NCBI GenBank assembly: GCA_947462335.1
Contig: OX381720.1
Span: 379,501-443,500, forward strand
Origin: Harmothoe impar
Taxonomy: Eukaryota; Annelida; Polychaeta; Phyllodocida; Polynoidae
Reading direction: 5' to 3'
DNA: 64,000 nucleotides
Of the stretch, positions 13,097-23,790 are shown in pieces. The notes beneath the pieces are model-generated. The model ran no database searches and was not told the DNA's origin. It was given only the letters and a program-made list of their open reading frames with translations. The position numbers and the translations under genes are program-made. Within the stretch, counting starts at the first letter, position 1, and each line of letters opens with the position of its first letter.

Positions 13097-16000
13097 CAAC
13101 CAAACACAATCCATTTTACGTTAGCTCAAAAATGGTCAGAAATAATGGAATTGTTACCAAACTCGGTTGGTAACCATTTACGCTTCTATCATTAAGTGTG
13201 TCAAAATTGAGTGTGGGGAGGGGGGGGGAAAAACATAAATGCCAAAATCGTCCATGCAGAAGTCTATTTCTAACCGCATTTCCCAAAAACTAGAATGGGT
13301 TGAAAATTGTATAAAATGATAGCATCTTTACAAAGTTGATTGCTAACCTACAGATCTATATTTGTGTTTGATATAAATTGGTGATAGCTGGCAACCCTAA
13401 ATGCCTCAACACAACCTGTGGTAGTTGCGGCTGGTGGGCAATGTCCACAAACTTCCCCGCCACACTTGTTTGCTCTACAACAAAGGCTCTACTGAGCATG
13501 TGCTATCATGTGCGCTCTACAATATGCGCTTGTATATAAATAATTTACTAATCTAAACTTCCATAATCTAAACTAAGATCAAGCCACACAATGATTCCTC
13601 ATATTCGAAATGTTTACATCTAGGGATTCCAACCGAATTCTTTATTCAAATATCTGGTATCTATCTAGCAATACAACCATTTGCACTTGTTTTCTCTCCT
13701 AGTGCTACACATGAATGTGCCTGTTGCTAATTTCACTATTCTGTAGTCCTCACTGTCAGATTCAATAATCAAATTTCTGCCAGACACACCTGTGTCAAAC
13801 AGGACTTTCCGCTTCATACAAATGTCTATGAACTGTTCATTTATGTATTTTAAAATGAATTATTGCAGTGAACTTACCCAGCCTTCATTTCAACGGTGTA
13901 ATTTCTGTAAATGTGAAGTATTTGAGATATTACAACCAAACTTCATGGTGTGATACACAACGGAGTACTGGTGTGCATAGGTGCTTTAGTTCTAGGCTAA
14001 ATATATTAATGCTGGAATTCTTACAATGCATTTGCAGATGACTCCTGACTTAGTTGTTTTGAACATGAACTGACTTAAGAAACAATGGGGTTAATTGTCT
14101 AGTCTAGATATCAAAAAGGTAAATGGTAAGGGTTAGGGAGAGAGGTTTCATGAAAGAAGCAGGCTTGGACCATCTTTTATTGGTTTGAGACGGTTCTATT
14201 TAGAGTCTTAAAGTGAACATGTCTGAGCTAGAAACAGTCAGATGCATCGCTCTGCCTTTTCGAAATGCCTCTACCCAATGCATACAACTCACCATTAACA
14301 CTTTTCCGAAAGACCTAAGGGTAGTATTTAACATGAATTCTAAATCTATGTTTGATAGTGTGTCAGTGTCATTAGTGACACTACTAAAACTACTCCTTTG
14401 GACTTGAGACTTTTACACTCTGCTCTCAAAAAACTTTCAATTATAAAGCCACTACCCTAGCTCTACTTCTAGATGCAGAGAAAAAGTTTAAACCTGCCCC
14501 ACATGACCAAAGGGACCAATTTCTTGAACCCTTTGTTGTCGATTTGGTTCAGGACTGCCAAGTAGATCAGGTTTAGGGGAGCGGTTCAGGAATAGTGCTC
14601 AAATGCTCACTCAGTCGGTTCAAACCAGGATGGTGCTAGGCGAGGGGGGAGCAGGGACTGAGTCAGAGGTTGGGTCTGGATAGAGGCCTCTAGGGCAGTG
14701 GTTAGGCAAGGTAGGTTTGCCCAGTCAAATTGTTATCTTGGTAGCGTCATTAACACTGTGGAATTGACCATAGCCATTAACAATGAAAAACTCACTGGGG
14801 GTATTTAATGTTGAAGATAAGCACTCATGTTCCTGCAAGCTCTTGGAGCAAACTGTAGGCTTCCTAGCTCACTGTGAAGCAATAGTCTGTGATGGTAGAA
14901 CGTACATGGGGGGGGATATATAATCTCCAATGAGAAAGCAGCCCAGATTACAAACGGGTAGCCCTGAATGCCTTTTGAAAATCAATTTGTTGATGAAATA
15001 CTTTATAAATTCAAATGAACTTTCTGGATCTATGCTGGTGAGCTATCTCAACAGCTTTATAACTACTGTAGGTTCTGCCTATGAACCATTTTCAGAGGGT
15101 CAGGCAGTGCATATTTTCCAGTAAATGTAACAACCTCACAATTATGGAAGCCATATTTGCAAGGGTAACCTAGTTAGCCTTAGCTATGGATGCTGTGTCA
15201 GGTCAATAGCTGCATCCTGTCTCACTCAGTAAACTGTTTCCCTGCCATCACAATCTATCCATGAAAAAGCTTCGTTCTCAAAATTGATAAATCCACATTA
15301 AGAGTTCCTCAATTTGCTGTGACAAGCTTGTTAGGTTCTTTCACAGCTGCTGCCCCTACCCTTAAAAGAGTGAAGTACAAGCATAGCTCTGATTATTTTG
15401 AATTGGCAAGAAATGCTCTTCTGACAATGGCAGTTCAGTTCCCAATGCTCACAATGCGTTGCCTTGTGATGGATTGTGTAGTCAGTTAGCACTTGTAGTA
15501 TGGCCAGCTGTACTGGTTTGTCCTGCTGACTTAACCATGTATCATCAAATCACTCAACCAATTTAGTATGTTGACATTTTTGATCCCAGCTGCTTCCACA
15601 GCAACACCAACAAAAAGTAGCACAATTACCCCACTCTACTCTACACACAGCTCCAGCAACGCTCAGGGGGTTATAATGTAGGCCCAAGATTCCCCCAGCA
15701 ACACCAACAACACAAGGGGGACCACTTCTACTCCAACATCAGCTCAGCTTGCACACTACAGTCCTACAGCGAGCACACAGCCATATGTGCTACACCTACA
15801 AAACATCCAACAGCATATTGCACAGCCAACACTTGGGGCAGGCAACCGCTTCAACCCCAACCAAGGCAATACAGCCACATTACCGGCCCATACGAACCCA
15901 GGCCAATATGGTCAAAGTGTCCAACTGGCACATGTAATTATATCCTTAAAACCACCAGTTGTTTCATGGTACATAATTGATATTATGTTGGACAACTGAA

Positions 16001-16269
16001 TACAAAAAATTGTTTTTTAAGCATTGATCCAGACCTTATCCATCTTTCATTCATTCATTCATTCATCATTTACAATGTTGATTACTCTCAGCAAAAATCC
16101 AAATGAATTAACAAATAATGATTCAGATATACACTGAACCAAACAGCACTACCTTGACAAATAGGGCATGACAAATTTACAATGTAACTCTACTTTTCCC
16201 GCTATGGCAGATGGATGTTATATGTGTTGCTTCACTGGGGATAGGAAAACCCTCTGTTCCATGTCAATC
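13097..16269. other. Intergenic sequence without a recognised gene
   Basis: No frame here has recognisable domains. The Q/H/N/T-rich frames at 15749-15999 come from CAACACCAACA-like low-complexity DNA. The block at about 14815-14915 is a repeat shared with about 7630-7735. A short (ATTC)n microsatellite lies at 16048-16066. Confidence 0.5.
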
Positions 16270-17283
16270 AGGGTAGGTTCACCCTGAGTCAAACTCATAC
16301 CTTGAGTCAACCACTTTTGTCATGAAATTACAAGTTCAATATGCATCTAGTGACAATAAACTCCCACTGATTTAAGAATTCAAGTGTTTTCCAAATATAT
16401 ACTGCACATTGCATCCACATCACAACTCTTTTTCATACTGTAAAATCAGTCAGAAGTACTCCTGTTTGACCTGTTTTGGCAAACAGAGAATGAAAATCTC
16501 CCTACTGTTCATACTCTTTGGTAGTTGATTTGAAGTGTTTGTCCCTTTCATACACAGTGTCAATCAGTTTTGTGAGCTGCATATGTATCTAAATCACACA
16601 AATCATGTCTTTATTGAGCAAAATTAATTTCCTAAATTATATTTAGGACTGATTTCGTAAGGTATACCCATTTCACATTAAGTCAGCCATGAATTCACCC
16701 TAAGTCGGCCCCATCATACCTTAAGTCAACCATGCGATTTTCTTCTCGGGAATCTCCCCTGGAATTCTCTCACCTTGAATTTCTGTCCAAAAACATTCCC
16801 CCTACCCTTGTGAATACCTCCTCCTTCCAGAATACCCTCTTCTACTACAGGGTTAAGGATAGCAGGCCTACTTGTGTATTGTATAGAGGGCAAGGGTGAA
16901 ACGCAAAAAGAGGGAGGAAAAGGGGGTGAGAAGGCAGAGCCCCCGATATATGCAATAGAACTCCATACTGCATGTCTATAATGTTATGTTTGGTCCTCAT
17001 TGCTCATACAAGTAATATTTACTTGTATTGATAGCTCATAATGCAATTGTATTCACCTAAGGTACAATGAAGCATGGCTGGGCAGTAGACGTAGTGAGAA
17101 GAGGGAGAGCAGTATTCTAGAATAAGGAGGGATCGAAAATGCAGACAGGGATATTTACTTCAACCAATAGTCACATGAAGTGACTGGGGAGCTCTATAAC
17201 TGGAAAATAGACGACATCTGTAGCTAGTAGCTACTTATTCTTGGATTTACTCCACACCAGACACCGGGACAGGTCAAGTAAAC

Positions 17284-19476
17284 ATGGAGCAAGTAGAGCC
17301 CAGAACCACCCGAGCCAAACTGAAGCTAAAGGTAACTAAAGTACCAGCAGAACTCACACAGGAGGAAGAGTCAATCGATATTGAGGTAGGAGGTTTTAAC
17401 TCTGACCTAAATGACACATTGATGTCAGCTGGCTATGTATCGGCCAGCGAAAATGAGGAAGGTGAAGGGTCAGTACACGCCATTGTACCTGACTCACCTG
17501 GCAGTCTAAGTAGGTCACCTCACACAGGTGAGTACAGTGGGGAGAAACACACTGAGAAGGCCTCTACGCCCAACGGGGAAGCCATCATAGGGATGGAGTT
17601 GAAGGGGTCCCCCATTCTCTCACCCGGTACTATCAAGAAATGTGGGAACAAGCAATTTGAAGCTATCATGAATGCAGTGTCAGGTATCACTAAAAGCAAC
17701 ATAGCGCTTCAGCAAAACATTGATCGTGTCAACCAAAACCTCACTGACGTCAAAGTCAAATTAGATTACAGATTAGACTCCCTGGAAGCCAAGTTTGACA
17801 AGGAACATGAGATGGATCGTAGTAAGATTCACAGATTAGGAGGGGATCTCACCAAGCTGGAAGAAGAAGTGAAGAAGGGCAGAATAGAGGAGATCAAACG
17901 TAGGAAGGAGGACATTCATCAGAATAAGGGACAGATCTTGAAAGAGGTAACTACTCTCATGCAGACAAAACTTGATGCCCAACTAGCTGGCTTCACACGT
18001 GAGTTAGACACTCTCAAAAATGAAAACACAAAGAAGCAGGAATTTATAGACCAGTTACTAGCCAAGGAGATACAAAGAGATCAAGAGAGAGAGCAGGACA
18101 AAGTCGAGAGGGAGAAAGATAGGAGAGAGAGGGAGGAGGTGAAGAATATACGAGAGAACTTGGAGAAAGAGAGGAAGGAGGGGGGAGGCCCTCACCCCCC
18201 CTCACAGAAAACGAAGCTGGAAGCCTCAAAACTGGGACAGCAATATGACTACACTAGCCTAGATAGGACCCTGGTACTGCATGGAGTGCCACACCAACCT
18301 AATGAGATGCTACCGGGAGTACTTGGTAGGCTATTCAGAGAGAACACAGTGCTGCTTGACAACTCAGATGTACTGGGGGCTGAGAGATTCGGAAAGAGAC
18401 TGGCACTCACACCCCCTGTCAAAATCGAATTTGCTAATCTACAGTCTCTAAACAAGGTATTAGCCAAACGAAACCAAATCAGGAGACATCCTAGATATGC
18501 CACTATTAAGATCGAAAGAATGGAGGATAATGCAACCAGGAGAGCAAGACGTATAATACGCACCGTAGTTGAAACAAACCGAGTCACCAAAGCCACCAGC
18601 GTTAAATCGACATCCGAAGGGGTGGTGATTGACGAGATCTTCTACCCACTCAGCAGGGTAGATGAAATCCCCCGACAATACCTTCCAGGCAGGAAGAAAA
18701 ACAACAAGAGGCTCAACCTAGATGAAGAGGATCCACCCACACGTGCTCCGACAGATGTAAACAAAAACACTGAGGAAGGGGTTCCCCGGAATGCGGGAAC
18801 CCCCGATGACGTCACAACTCCGGCCGGGGAGAGGCGTGTTCGAGTGACGGACTGTGGTATTGTATTCAATGGGGAGGGCGCCAGCTTCTCCAACTTCTAC
18901 TATGCCCCTTTCACAGTCAAGGGGGAAAGTGAGGATGATGAGGATAGAGACTTCACTTGTGTTGAACAGTACTTTATGTACACAAAATGCATCACGCTGG
19001 GTGCCACCAAAGAAGCTGCTGCTATATTGAAAACCAAGAAGCCCATTAGGATGAAAACGATCGGGGACTCAGTGGAAGCCCCCACAGGTTGTGAATGGCT
19101 CAAGATATGCGATGAGACCCTAGCCAAAGGCATGCAACTGAAATACCAGGCAAATGTTAAAGCCAGACAAGAGCTGATTGACAGCTACCCGACTCCACTA
19201 CTGGAGAGTACGACAGACTCATACTATGCAGGGGGTTTTGTCAATAGCAGCGAGGCTTATGATGATAAAAGTGCATACATGAATAACCCAAGACGTGGTA
19301 TGAATAAGACAGGACAGCTACTAATGGCACTCCGAGAAGTGCTGGTAAAGAACCACACTGAGCATCCGAACACGGCCACGGCCACCGCAAAGGAACCCAA
19401 TCCCACGGCAACCGCTGACCGTGAAACTAACCGGCAAGCTGAAACCACAACACAGGAGGAGTCTAAAACGGAATAA
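17284..19476 (+). CDS. LINE ORF1: coiled coil, L1-ORF1p-like RNA-binding core, C-terminal NADAR domain
   Basis: 730 codons. Residues 1-120 are acidic and low in complexity. Residues about 125-300 are a long, charged, heptad-like coiled coil that should drive multimerisation. Residues about 326-460 resemble the RRM plus C-terminal domain of L1 ORF1p: RTLVLHGVP, GAERFGKR, PVKIEFANLQSLNKVL, then a basic helix (NATRRARRIIRTVVETNR) and VVIDEIFYPL. Residues about 520-688 match the NADAR/YbiA fold in motif order: FSNFY (535-539), FTCVEQYFMYTK (557-568), a tryptophan at 605, GMQLKYQAN, LIDSYPTPLLESTTDSYYAG and RRGMNKTGQLLMALRE. NADAR proteins cleave N-glycosidic or ADP-ribose-type bonds, so the domain could act on ADP-ribosylated nucleic acid or protein; that role is inferred. 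The start is the first in-frame ATG (AACATGG context). Confidence 0.85.
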   Translation: MEQVEPRTTRAKLKLKVTKVPAELTQEEESIDIEVGGFNSDLNDTLMSAGYVSASENEEGEGSVHAIVPDSPGSLSRSPHTGEYSGEKHTEKASTPNGEAIIGMELKGSPILSPGTIKKCGNKQFEAIMNAVSGITKSNIALQQNIDRVNQNLTDVKVKLDYRLDSLEAKFDKEHEMDRSKIHRLGGDLTKLEEEVKKGRIEEIKRRKEDIHQNKGQILKEVTTLMQTKLDAQLAGFTRELDTLKNENTKKQEFIDQLLAKEIQRDQEREQDKVEREKDRREREEVKNIRENLEKERKEGGGPHPPSQKTKLEASKLGQQYDYTSLDRTLVLHGVPHQPNEMLPGVLGRLFRENTVLLDNSDVLGAERFGKRLALTPPVKIEFANLQSLNKVLAKRNQIRRHPRYATIKIERMEDNATRRARRIIRTVVETNRVTKATSVKSTSEGVVIDEIFYPLSRVDEIPRQYLPGRKKNNKRLNLDEEDPPTRAPTDVNKNTEEGVPRNAGTPDDVTTPAGERRVRVTDCGIVFNGEGASFSNFYYAPFTVKGESEDDEDRDFTCVEQYFMYTKCITLGATKEAAAILKTKKPIRMKTIGDSVEAPTGCEWLKICDETLAKGMQLKYQANVKARQELIDSYPTPLLESTTDSYYAGGFVNSSEAYDDKSAYMNNPRRGMNKTGQLLMALREVLVKNHTEHPNTATATAKEPNPTATADRETNRQAETTTQEESKTE

Positions 19477-19499
19477 GGACACCTTGCACCCCCAGTACA

Positions 19500-20369
19500 A
19501 TGGCGGAGGGGGGACTCTCACACATGGACATTGAGTTTAGCAAGTAAGAACGTGAAATATGTAGTTTAGCTTCCATAACTTTGTGTTAACATGTTGGGCG
19601 ATAATAGAGTGTTTTGCCCACTCCTCACAGCCTAGATGTAATGCACTCACAGCTGAGTTGTGTACACTAAACTAACTTTGAACGTTTCTCTATTCAATAT
19701 AGACCCACAACACTCATCATCGGAGATGAGGGCATAGAGAACGTGGTCGGCCCATTAAGGAGATGCCTACCAGACGGTGCCATGGTAAAACAACTCGATG
19801 ACAAGCTGACAGCCTGTCAACTCACCAGCTGGCTAACTGACAGGACGAATGAAGCCTACATCCCTGAGAGACATCTATATGTGATCATGAGCCCATGGGA
19901 CTTAATGTGTAAAAGCAGAGGGACTGACGGCTCTCTAGAGTGCAATAGCCTCACTGATGACGAGGCCAATATCAACATTCAGATTTATAAAGCAAGACTT
20001 CAAACTCTCAAAGACGAGGTCACCAGGATGTACCCCGGTGTCAACATCATTCTTTGCCCATTACTGACAGTACACATAAGCAAACACAACTATATGGTTT
20101 ACAGTAATCACAAGACAGGTCCCAAGAGCCAAAGTCTGCTGGACAGTTCAGTCATAAAAGTCAACACAGAGATCCAGCGCCTTAACAAGTTACAAGGTTT
20201 TGAGACACCTCGGTATGACAGACGGGTCTTCACCTATCAATGCCGAACCAAGAAATGGACACCTCATTATGACCGACTCAATAAATATGGCATAAAAGCC
20301 AACGTAGTGATGGGTGAATACATGAGTGAAAAGCTGTGCCTGTGCATCAGCAACAATAGCAGTATCTAA
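19500..20369 (+). CDS. Small spliced ORF: catalytically altered SGNH/OSK-like protein
   Basis: Exon 1 is 19500-19543 and exon 2 is 19703-20369, giving 236 residues after removal of a 159-bp intron. The ATG (ACAATGG context) lies 23 bases after the ORF1 stop. The join is in phase and gives PTTLIIGDEG (16-25), which matches block I of SGNH hydrolases except that the GDS serine is Glu24. A second strand, RHLYVIMSPWDLM (about 71-83), sits where the family has its G-x-N-D block. Near the end HYDRLNKYGI (203-212) stands where D-x-x-H is expected, with Asn for His. CR1-type LINEs are known to carry esterase-like SGNH domains, and the OSK domain of Oskar is a non-catalytic SGNH fold that binds RNA. 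A binding role is therefore more likely than hydrolysis, by inference. Confidence 0.6.
19544..19702 (+). other. Putative 159-bp GT-AG intron inside the LINE
   Basis: The donor is CAA then GTAAGA (19544) and the acceptor is TTCAATATAG (ending 19702), with T-rich and CTAAC-like sequence upstream (about 19666-19700). Unspliced, exon 1 stops at once (AAG TAA), and the downstream frame has no ATG before the block I motif after its upstream TAA (19668-19670). Splicing joins them in frame and restores a GDS-like block. Keeping an intron in a retrotransposon means the genomic RNA is copied unspliced. Confidence 0.6.
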
Positions 20370-20952
20370 ACAATTGCTAGACTATATATGTTTATGGTCA
20401 ACACGCTCGTGTACAACAGTAGGTTTATTATACCATAAGCACAATATTATTGTTTGCCCACTATATTATCTTATATTATATTAAGTCTGACTTACGGTAT
20501 CATGTAATATGCAGACTAATCCAACTCAATCTAGCACATCTAAGATTGGTTTAGCTCATATTAGTTTAGATTATATAATTACAACAGGCCAGTGTAGAGA
20601 ACTAGATAATTAGTCAGGTTATCTGTCTACGCCAAATAATAATTCTGGGCCTGATTTAATGATGTATATAGGTGATGGTGGATGGTTGATTGGACTATTG
20701 TTATCATGATTAATGTATTTAATTGATCACTAGGACGTGTTTTGCTTAATCTTGGGAGGGGTTAGCAACTTACTCTAGGAATTACTGCTCATACAATCCC
20801 TACACATATTGTAAGAATGTATTTTGAAAGATGTATCCCATATATCTGTTCAAGGAGAGTGGACCATGAACTAGTCATCCACTGTTCTGCTGTCAAGGTG
20901 GCCAGCTGTAAACATGTGACGGGTAAGGGTAGTGAGAACATGTGTTACCTTA
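20370..20952 (+). other. Spacer between the small ORF and ORF2
   Basis: About 580 bases of AT-rich sequence without a long frame. It presumably belongs to the element, and its length makes simple termination-reinitiation into ORF2 unlikely. A donor-like GTAAGG lies at about 20922, just before ORF2. I cannot tell whether ORF2 uses an internal start, its own spliced RNA or leaky scanning. Confidence 0.4.
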
Positions 20953-23790
20953 ATGGGTGATAGAATACCCAGGGGACTTAAAATCATTTATATGAATGCC
21001 CGCAGTATGGCCGGCAAGATGACAGACATTAAACAATGTTTCTACTGGGCTGATATATTCTGTATTTCTGAAACCTGGTTGAATGATAATGTGGAAGATT
21101 CCGAGATGAAATGGGTGGGTAACTCTATGTACAGAATTGACAGGCTAGCTAACAGGAGTGGGGGTCTGGTTACCTATGTGAAAAACGAGTTTGCTAATCA
21201 TACTAATGTAATAGAACACGGTACATTTATTGACAAGGATTTGGAAGTGCTGACTGTGTCAATTTGTCAACCTGAACGGAGGAAGAAGGTCATATGTAAC
21301 ATCTATAGGCCTGGTGATGGTGACCCCGCCACATTCACGTCCAAACTAGAAAAGATTATAGATGATATTGTTATTGAAGATTATGACTTGTGGATAGGAG
21401 GGGATTTTAACATTAATTTTGCATTTCCTAATGACAATAAATTCCAAAGTTTAAAAACCTTTATAAACACATATTCTCTGAAAATTCTAATCAATAAAAT
21501 CACGAGGCCTAAAGATGACGGAGGTACAGTTATAGATAACATCTTAACGAATGCTGACAATATAACATACAGCAATCCAATGCATGATTTGATAAGTGAT
21601 CATCTACCTGTAATAGCCGTTCAAAAGAAGATCATGACGAAAATGTACGAGCTCACGTTTGCAGGGAGAAGTTATAGGAAATATAGCAAGATTGATTTGA
21701 TAGAGAAGCTGATATATTATGATTGGAGTGAGTTCTATAGAACAAAAGATCCGAATACCCAGTGGAGTATTATGCTGGATTTAATTGTTGAATACTTGGA
21801 TGAGCACTGCCCTATCAAAAATAGGACAGTGCGCACCAGGGATGTGGAGTGGATGACGGATGAGATACGTGAGCTCATCTATGATAGACAACGTCATATG
21901 GCAGAATATCTTTGTACGCAGCTGATAGCAGACTTGCAGATAGCTAAGGGGCTGCGAGACAGGATCAATCTAATGATCAAAGAATCAAAAACTATACAGA
22001 TTGATGAAGCCTTCCAAATTAAGGGTGATGGGCATAGAGAGTTCTGGCAAAAAATATCTGACTTAATTAAACCTAAAGATCCTTGTTCAAGAGCTGATTT
22101 TATTCATCATGAGAGTCATGAAAAAGTGGCGGACGAAGATACTGCCAATTATTTTAATAATTTTTTTGCGAATGTTGGAGAGAACATGGCCAACAAAATG
22201 AATTATGATATCAACAAAAACATGGGTGCAGACAGTGTGGTTGAACACCCCTGTGGGACTGTTGAGTTAGATTATGACTGTGTAGAGAGACTCGTGGATA
22301 GCATAAATGAGCACAAATCAAGTGGCATTGATGGGGTGAACGCCAAGGTTTTGAAGGATGCTCTCGGTGTGTTGATACCACAGCTGTTATCCATTTTTAG
22401 AAACACAATTTCAGAAGGTATCTTTCCGGATAGCTGGGCCATCAGCACAGTGGTACCCATTCCAAAAACAGGGAAGCTTAATGAGATTGGAAATTGGCGA
22501 CCTATTAACTTATTACCTGTACCGGGGAGACTGATTGAAAAAGTGATCCATCAGCACATTATGGATCATCTCACCCGCAATAAATTATTGACGGATTGCC
22601 AATTTGGTTTTCGCCCAGGTCTTGGTACTAATGATGCAATTTTTGAGTTTACTAGGCATGTGTTTGATAAAATGGATGAACAACAACAGATCAGTGTTTG
22701 TTACGTGGACGGAACCAAGGCTTTTGATTCCGTCCACCATGCATTACTATTACGAAAATGTAAAAGGCTAAAATTAGATGACAAAACACTTAAATGGTTA
22801 ACTTCATATTTATCTAACAGGAGACAGGTCACCCTGCTTAATAATAAGCGTTCTGATGAAGCTTTTGTAAGATACGGTGTACCCCAAGGCAGCAGCCTCG
22901 GTCCGCTAATGTTTCTCCTTTATGTAAATGATTTTCCTGATGCTATTCTTGAATCCAAGGTGTATATGTACGCTGATGATATAGTACTGATAGCCAGTGA
23001 TGACACGCTGGTGGGCTCAGCCAATAAATTAAACAGGGATGTAGCCAGGACGCACACTTGGTGTTTGAACAACTGTCTGACTGTAAACAAAAAAAAGACA
23101 AAGGTCATGAGAATATATAGAAATGGGTCTATAAAAAACCCACCAAAACTAGTAATCAACATTGGCGATACTGAGCTGGAAGAGGTAACTGAGTATAAAT
23201 ACCTAGGGGCCATCATGGACTCCAAGTTCACATTTAGACCTCATGTTAATTGTGTTCTAGGCCGGTTGAACCACAAAGTCATACTTCTTGCGAGAATTCG
23301 TAAACTAATCAACGAGGAGAAAGCCATCATGATGTATAAACAAATGGTCACTCCGTATGCTGACTATTCAAGCTTTCTGATTGATTGTGCAACGTTAGAT
23401 ATAATTGAAAAGGTCCAAAAGGTCCAAAACAGAGGACTCAGAGTGTGTAGGTACAAAAATATGTATGAACGGTCGTCGGCCACAGAGCTGCATGAGTATT
23501 TTGGACTGAAAACATTAAAAGAAAGGAGGCTGTCCCAGTTGTTTAGTATAATGTTTAAATTGTCAAAGAATGAAGGATATTCAATCCCAGAGGAAAACAG
23601 GCGAACCCGTGAAGATTATAAGATTAAATTTGTCAATCGAATCCTACGTTACAAGATCACTGAAAAGAGTCCGTGGTATAGAGGCATATGGGAATGGGAT
23701 CACCTGGCCCCAGAAACCCAAAGGACTGACAAATTACCAAAATTTAAAGAGCTGGTCAAAAACAAAAAGGCAAGACCCAGACTGGTTTAG
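20953..23790 (+). CDS. LINE ORF2: AP-type endonuclease and reverse transcriptase
   Basis: The frame is open from 20932, but the first ATG is at 20953, giving 945 residues; numbers here count from 20932. The N-terminus is an APE-like endonuclease: YMNARSM (20-26), SETWL (46-50, catalytic Glu), NIYRP (123-127), IGGDFNINF (155-163) and SDHLPV (222-227). The reverse transcriptase follows at about 450-770: VVPIPKTGK, NWRPINLLPV (521-530), QFGFRPGLGTNDAI, YVDGTKAFDSVHH (591-603), GVPQGSSLGPLMFLLYVND (649-667), MYADDIVL (679-686) and YKYLGAIMD. The C-terminus ends SPWYRGIWEWDHL plus a lysine-rich tail. All catalytic residues are present and there is no stop, so it should nick target DNA and prime reverse transcription. 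No RNase H or cysteine-rich C-terminal motif is seen. Confidence 0.93.
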   Translation: MGDRIPRGLKIIYMNARSMAGKMTDIKQCFYWADIFCISETWLNDNVEDSEMKWVGNSMYRIDRLANRSGGLVTYVKNEFANHTNVIEHGTFIDKDLEVLTVSICQPERRKKVICNIYRPGDGDPATFTSKLEKIIDDIVIEDYDLWIGGDFNINFAFPNDNKFQSLKTFINTYSLKILINKITRPKDDGGTVIDNILTNADNITYSNPMHDLISDHLPVIAVQKKIMTKMYELTFAGRSYRKYSKIDLIEKLIYYDWSEFYRTKDPNTQWSIMLDLIVEYLDEHCPIKNRTVRTRDVEWMTDEIRELIYDRQRHMAEYLCTQLIADLQIAKGLRDRINLMIKESKTIQIDEAFQIKGDGHREFWQKISDLIKPKDPCSRADFIHHESHEKVADEDTANYFNNFFANVGENMANKMNYDINKNMGADSVVEHPCGTVELDYDCVERLVDSINEHKSSGIDGVNAKVLKDALGVLIPQLLSIFRNTISEGIFPDSWAISTVVPIPKTGKLNEIGNWRPINLLPVPGRLIEKVIHQHIMDHLTRNKLLTDCQFGFRPGLGTNDAIFEFTRHVFDKMDEQQQISVCYVDGTKAFDSVHHALLLRKCKRLKLDDKTLKWLTSYLSNRRQVTLLNNKRSDEAFVRYGVPQGSSLGPLMFLLYVNDFPDAILESKVYMYADDIVLIASDDTLVGSANKLNRDVARTHTWCLNNCLTVNKKKTKVMRIYRNGSIKNPPKLVINIGDTELEEVTEYKYLGAIMDSKFTFRPHVNCVLGRLNHKVILLARIRKLINEEKAIMMYKQMVTPYADYSSFLIDCATLDIIEKVQKVQNRGLRVCRYKNMYERSSATELHEYFGLKTLKERRLSQLFSIMFKLSKNEGYSIPEENRRTREDYKIKFVNRILRYKITEKSPWYRGIWEWDHLAPETQRTDKLPKFKELVKNKKARPRLV

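Noticed and set aside
18044..19521. Minus-strand frames across the LINE ORF1
   Set aside because: They are shadows of the plus-strand ORF1, with Ser/Leu-rich composition and no motifs.
20917..20931. Start of ORF2 upstream of the ATG at 20953
   Set aside because: The frame is open only back to a TGA at 20917-20919 and has no ATG there, so 20953 is the first usable start unless splicing adds an exon.
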